DNA from: Bacteroidales bacterium
Lineage (GTDB): Bacteria > Bacteroidota > Bacteroidia > Bacteroidales > UBA932
Direction of reading: 5' to 3'
Length of the DNA stretch: 34,914 nucleotides
Assembly (NCBI GenBank): GCA_016283985.1
Contig: JAEENZ010000193.1
Coordinates: 1 to 34,914 of the forward strand
The notes beneath the pieces are model-generated. The model made no database searches. It saw only the letters and a list, made by a program, of their open reading frames with translations, and was not told where the DNA came from. Made by a program: the position numbers and the translations under genes. Positions 31,786-34,914 of this stretch are shown here, piece by piece; the first letter of the stretch is position 1; every line of letters starts with the position of its first letter.

Positions 31786-34700
31786 AACACATCCTCCATC
31801 ATTATCGTCTTACGTTCCTCAAGCGTATGCGCTCCGCCCTCTTCGGCCAGGCGTGCAGCCAGATTGCTCTTCACCTCGTCGAATAGGTTCCGCGCCTCAC
31901 GCCCGTTGCCGAACATGCGGTCCCGGTTGTTGTACATCTGCGTGAGTTTGGCTTTCACGGCATTCTCTGCCATAGAGTCGAGAGAATATCCTCCCTCGCG
32001 GGCATGGATCATGAAGATCTGGAACAGTTCTTCCGGATTGTAATCTTCGAAGATGATCCAGTTGCGGTCCGGGAAACGGGACGGGATGCCACTGTTCGAG
32101 TTTATGAAAGTCTGCATCTCATGCGTGTAGCCCGCGGCTATGCACACGAACCTGCCGCGATCATCCTCCAGGCGCTTCAGAAGTGTCTCCAGGGCCTCTT
32201 TTCCATAACCTCCCTCGTAACCTTCCGAACTAAGCTGGTAGGCCTCGTCTATGAAGAGGATGCCGCCCATCGCGGAATTTATTACGTGAGTGGTGATGGC
32301 AGGAGTATCCCCGATGTAGCGACCCACAAGCTTGCTTTTGTCTACTTCGACCACTTTGGGCGAAGGCAGAGCGCCCATGGAATAAAGGATCTTGCCCATG
32401 AGGCGTGCTACCGTGGTCTTGCCGGTGCCCGGGTTGCCGAGGAACAGGTAGTGCCCCAGTGGAATCTCGGGCCGTCTCCCTTCGAGTTTCGCGCTTTCTA
32501 TCTCATTATTTATGGTATGCGCCAGTTTGGTGAGGGAACTCTTGACACCTTCCAGTCCGACAAGGGCGTTCAGTTCTTCCAGACACTTGTCGATGGAAAT
32601 CTTTTCGGGTTCTTCGTAGGGGATATCCTCCGCCAGGGCCGTCTGCACAAGTTCAGGAGTCCACTGCTCATAGGGGATTGTCTTGATCCTGTTGTTGATG
32701 TTGGTCTTGGTTTCGGCCACTTTCTTAATGGCTTCACCGGCATTGCCGAACTTTTCGTTCTTCATGACCACCATGTTCTGGAACATGTTCAGGGCCTTAA
32801 TCCTCACGTTTTCGTCCGCCAGCCTGAAATTGTATTTCTTGGCTTTTGCGGCACGCTCGTAGATCTCCAGGAGCTCTTCGGCCGAATAATCGTCTATATG
32901 TATAGTATGCGAAAAACGTCGTGGCAGACCGGGATTGGCGCCGAGGAAGTCTGCCATTTCCTTGGGATATCCGGCGCAGACAACCACAAACTTGCCAGCC
33001 TCATTCTCCATACGTGTCATGAGCACCTCCAGGGCTTTTTTGCCCTCGGGACTGGTGCTCTGCCCGCCGGCATCCACAGGATTCAGGCCGTAAGCCTCGT
33101 CGATGAAGAGCACCCCGCCCATAGCCTCGGTGATAGCGGCATCCATGTTCTTTGCGGACTCGCCGGTATACTGGCTGATGATGTCTTTTGGCTCCTTCTT
33201 CGTTATGCGATCGGTGGAGGTGACGCCCAGAGCATAGAATATCTTCCCCAGGGTATTGGCCACGCTGGTCTTTCCAGTGCCGGGGTTGCCGGTGAGGATG
33301 AAGTTGTATTTGGTGAGGCCCTCTGCGGCTTCTCCCATTTCGATCAGCTGTTTCTGCACTGCCACATCCTGGGCTATGCGCCGGATGGCATCCTTCACGG
33401 CCTGCATGCCCACGAAGCCGTCCAGTTCCTTCATCACATCCTCTACGGAAATCTCTTTGGTGCTCTCTTCTCCCACGATGTCGGCGTAGCTTAACACATC
33501 ATCTTCCGCACCGCGCAGACGGTGGAACTTGACGGCCTGGTCGAAGAGATTTCGCACCGAGCGTGCGTTGCCGAACGTGTCGCCGCGTCTCAGGTACATC
33601 TTTTCGAAGACCTTCGGGAGCATCTCTTCCGCCTTGGGATCGAGGGTGAAGACTGTTTCCTCGTCGTTGCTGGCGAGGTACATACGGAACAGTTGTTCCA
33701 GTTCCTTGGCATTGTAGTCCGGGAATTCGATGGTAACGTTGCATCGTGAGGATATGCCAGGATTCATCCGCACCAGGTCTCCCATCTCCTTGGTGTATCC
33801 TGCCATTATGCAGACGAACTCTCCCTTGCGGTTCTCGAGGAGGTTGAGTAGGGTGTTCATCGCATCCATACCGTAGCCGCCTTTGCCGTCGCCGCTTCCA
33901 ACAAGCGCGTAGGCCTCGTCGATAAAGAGGATTCCGCCCATGGCCTTGTTCACGTAGTTCTTCACGTTGGCCTCGGAATCTCCCACGAATTGGCCTATGA
34001 AGTCTTTGCCGGAAACCTCCACGAACTGCCCGGTGGGCAGCGCCCCGATGGCATTGAGCACCTCGCCGAACTTGCGTGCAAAGGTGGTCTTGCCGGTGCC
34101 GGGATTGCCCGTGAAAAGGTAGTGGTCTTTCAGGAGCTTGTCCTTCTTCCCTTTTTCTTTCTTGGTCTTCACGTTGCGGATGATGGCCTTGATCTCCTCT
34201 TTCACGCTCTTGAGTCCGATGAAGTCGTCGAGTTCCGCAAGGATCTGCTCTTCGCTCTTGGGGATGAAACATTCCGCAGAGTCCACGTCCTGTGCCTCCA
34301 CCGTCTTGTTGCCTCGGATGCGCGCCCTAACGTATAGGTCTTCGGCTACCTTTTCTGAAAGGTGCCCGTTGGTGTGCCCCAGATCGACCTGGCGCATGAA
34401 CCAGGCAAAGTGGGCGTCCAGCTTCTGAGGCAGGTCTTCGGATGTCTCGGCGCCATACTTTTCCTTCAGGAATGCCAGTGCGAGGGCGGTCAGGTCCGAG
34501 ATACTGAATGCTGGCAGGATGAAATCGAACTCGAACAGCCGGTGCACATCCTTATTGTTCTCCAGGAATACCGAAAGGTCGTTGTGCAGGCCGCAGAGCA
34601 GCACTATGGGCGCTCCCTCGGTGTTGCGCATGCGGTGGAACAGCTTGTCGAGCTGGTTGACGTCGGAAGATTTTGATTTGGGAAGGAGTTTCTGGGCGTT

Positions 34701-34914
34701 TGTAATGATCAGGATGCCTTCTTTCATCGCAGAGATATTTTTGTCGAAATCGTTCAGGAATTCGCCCCAGTCAGCGGCATCTACTACTTTGGGCGCCTGC
34801 TTTGCCACGCCTGCGGCGAGCATCTTGTTTGCAATCAGATGGGCGATGAAGGTCTTTCCGGTGCCGGAGTCGCCGAGGATCAGACAGTCCAGTCCGATCC
34901 TTGTACCGCCCTGG
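31782..34914 (-). CDS. Multi-domain AAA+ ATPase of CbxX/EccA-like type (N-terminus beyond window)
   Basis: The visible 1043 residues hold four tandem AAA+ domains. The first begins at the window edge, where GDSGTGKT (about 34875-34852) is its Walker A. Its Walker B position reads GILIITNAQKL and lacks the Asp-Glu pair, so this domain looks degenerate. Counting from the internal ATG at 34823, the other three have Walker A GNPGTGKT at about 239-246, 512-519 and 797-803. Their Walker B motifs are GGILFIDEAYAL, GGVLFIDEAYGL and GGILFIDEAYQL. Each opens with an LxxxxGLxxVK-like helix, as in the CbxX/CfxQ family, which includes the EccA ATPases of type VII secretion and SpoVK. That ATG lies downstream of the first Walker A and is not the start. 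The protein may remodel or unfold a client complex. It leads the operon into FHA and PP2C. Confidence 0.88.
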   Translation of the reverse strand, partial: QGGTRIGLDCLILGDSGTGKTFIAHLIANKMLAAGVAKQAPKVVDAADWGEFLNDFDKNISAMKEGILIITNAQKLLPKSKSSDVNQLDKLFHRMRNTEGAPIVLLCGLHNDLSVFLENNKDVHRLFEFDFILPAFSISDLTALALAFLKEKYGAETSEDLPQKLDAHFAWFMRQVDLGHTNGHLSEKVAEDLYVRARIRGNKTVEAQDVDSAECFIPKSEEQILAELDDFIGLKSVKEEIKAIIRNVKTKKEKGKKDKLLKDHYLFTGNPGTGKTTFARKFGEVLNAIGALPTGQFVEVSGKDFIGQFVGDSEANVKNYVNKAMGGILFIDEAYALVGSGDGKGGYGMDAMNTLLNLLENRKGEFVCIMAGYTKEMGDLVRMNPGISSRCNVTIEFPDYNAKELEQLFRMYLASNDEETVFTLDPKAEEMLPKVFEKMYLRRGDTFGNARSVRNLFDQAVKFHRLRGAEDDVLSYADIVGEESTKEISVEDVMKELDGFVGMQAVKDAIRRIAQDVAVQKQLIEMGEAAEGLTKYNFILTGNPGTGKTSVANTLGKIFYALGVTSTDRITKKEPKDIISQYTGESAKNMDAAITEAMGGVLFIDEAYGLNPVDAGGQSTSPEGKKALEVLMTRMENEAGKFVVVCAGYPKEMADFLGANPGLPRRFSHTIHIDDYSAEELLEIYERAAKAKKYNFRLADENVRIKALNMFQNMVVMKNEKFGNAGEAIKKVAETKTNINNRIKTIPYEQWTPELVQTALAEDIPYEEPEKISIDKCLEELNALVGLEGVKSSLTKLAHTINNEIESAKLEGRRPEIPLGHYLFLGNPGTGKTTVARLMGKILYSMGALPSPKVVEVDKSKLVGRYIGDTPAITTHVINSAMGGILFIDEAYQLSSEGYEGGYGKEALETLLKRLEDDRGRFVCIAAGYTHEMQTFINSNSGIPSRFPDRNWIIFEDYNPEELFQIFMIHAREGGYSLDSMAENAVKAKLTQMYNNRDRMFGNGREARNLFDEVKSNLAARLAEEGGAHTLEERKTIMMEDVL

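Noticed and set aside
1..34914. tRNA, rRNA, CRISPR arrays, integrons or origins of replication
   Set aside because: I scanned the gaps and saw no cloverleaf, no direct-repeat/spacer array and no DnaA-box cluster. All intergenic gaps are under 300 bases.

Overview
The window looks like chromosomal DNA of a fairly GC-rich member of the Bacteroidota, most likely Bacteroidales. The signs are large TonB-dependent receptors with an N-terminal carboxypeptidase-regulatory domain, lipoproteins with BACON-like and DUF5689-like modules, AT-rich leaders instead of strong Shine-Dalgarno sites, and promoter -7 boxes of the Bacteroidales type TAnnTTTG. Genus cannot be settled from the sequence alone. I see no rRNA, tRNA, CRISPR array or prophage.

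Layout. 1-1379 (+): the 3' end of miaA and a fusion of MsrA with a free-methionine-R-sulfoxide reductase (GAF) domain. 1505-2533 (-): threonine aldolase. 2735-3613 (+): a RAYT-type (REP-associated tyrosine) Y1 transposase. 3736-4944 (-): metK. 5122-8409 (+): a lone Oar-like TonB-dependent receptor with its own terminator. 8540-20848 (+): a tight six-gene operon with a good promoter and terminator. It encodes a modular BACON/OB-fold lipoprotein, a NUC-type non-specific endonuclease lipoprotein, a secreted DNase I-like (EEP) enzyme, a TonB-dependent receptor, a DUF5689-like lipoprotein and an M3 metallopeptidase lipoprotein. I read it as a candidate surface system for digesting and importing nucleic acid or nucleoprotein. 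20925-21671 (-): gpmA. 21722-27068 (-): an operon-like row rnr, YtxH-like, holin-X-like, manA and a DUF4838/CBM9-like lipoprotein. 27137-28315 (+): a purple-acid-phosphatase-like enzyme. 28322-34914 (-): an operon of a multi-AAA+ (CbxX/EccA-like) ATPase that runs off the edge, a zinc-ribbon FHA protein, a PP2C phosphatase, a small doubly anchored lipoprotein and a DnaJ-type zinc-finger membrane protein. This operon resembles a phospho-signalling module.

Mobile and structural DNA is the most unusual part. Three 111-bp elements (1412-1522, 3622-3732, 24150-24260) share an identical plan: two inverted 51-nt halves around a 9-nt A/T-rich centre, an 18-bp central stem built on CTGAAAACAAATCGG, and GCCTGG/CCAGGC ends. 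One copy lies 8 nt behind the RAYT gene. This matches the REPIN/RAYT arrangement known mainly from Proteobacteria. A different 126-bp palindromic element sits in frame inside rnr and adds about 42 residues to RNase R. A third structure, 1195-1302, is a 108-bp segment in the MsrA-GAF fusion bounded by perfect 10-bp inverted repeats. Read in the opposite orientation it stays open and restores the canonical GAF strand DGQVGAVLDIDS, which suggests an in-gene inversion.
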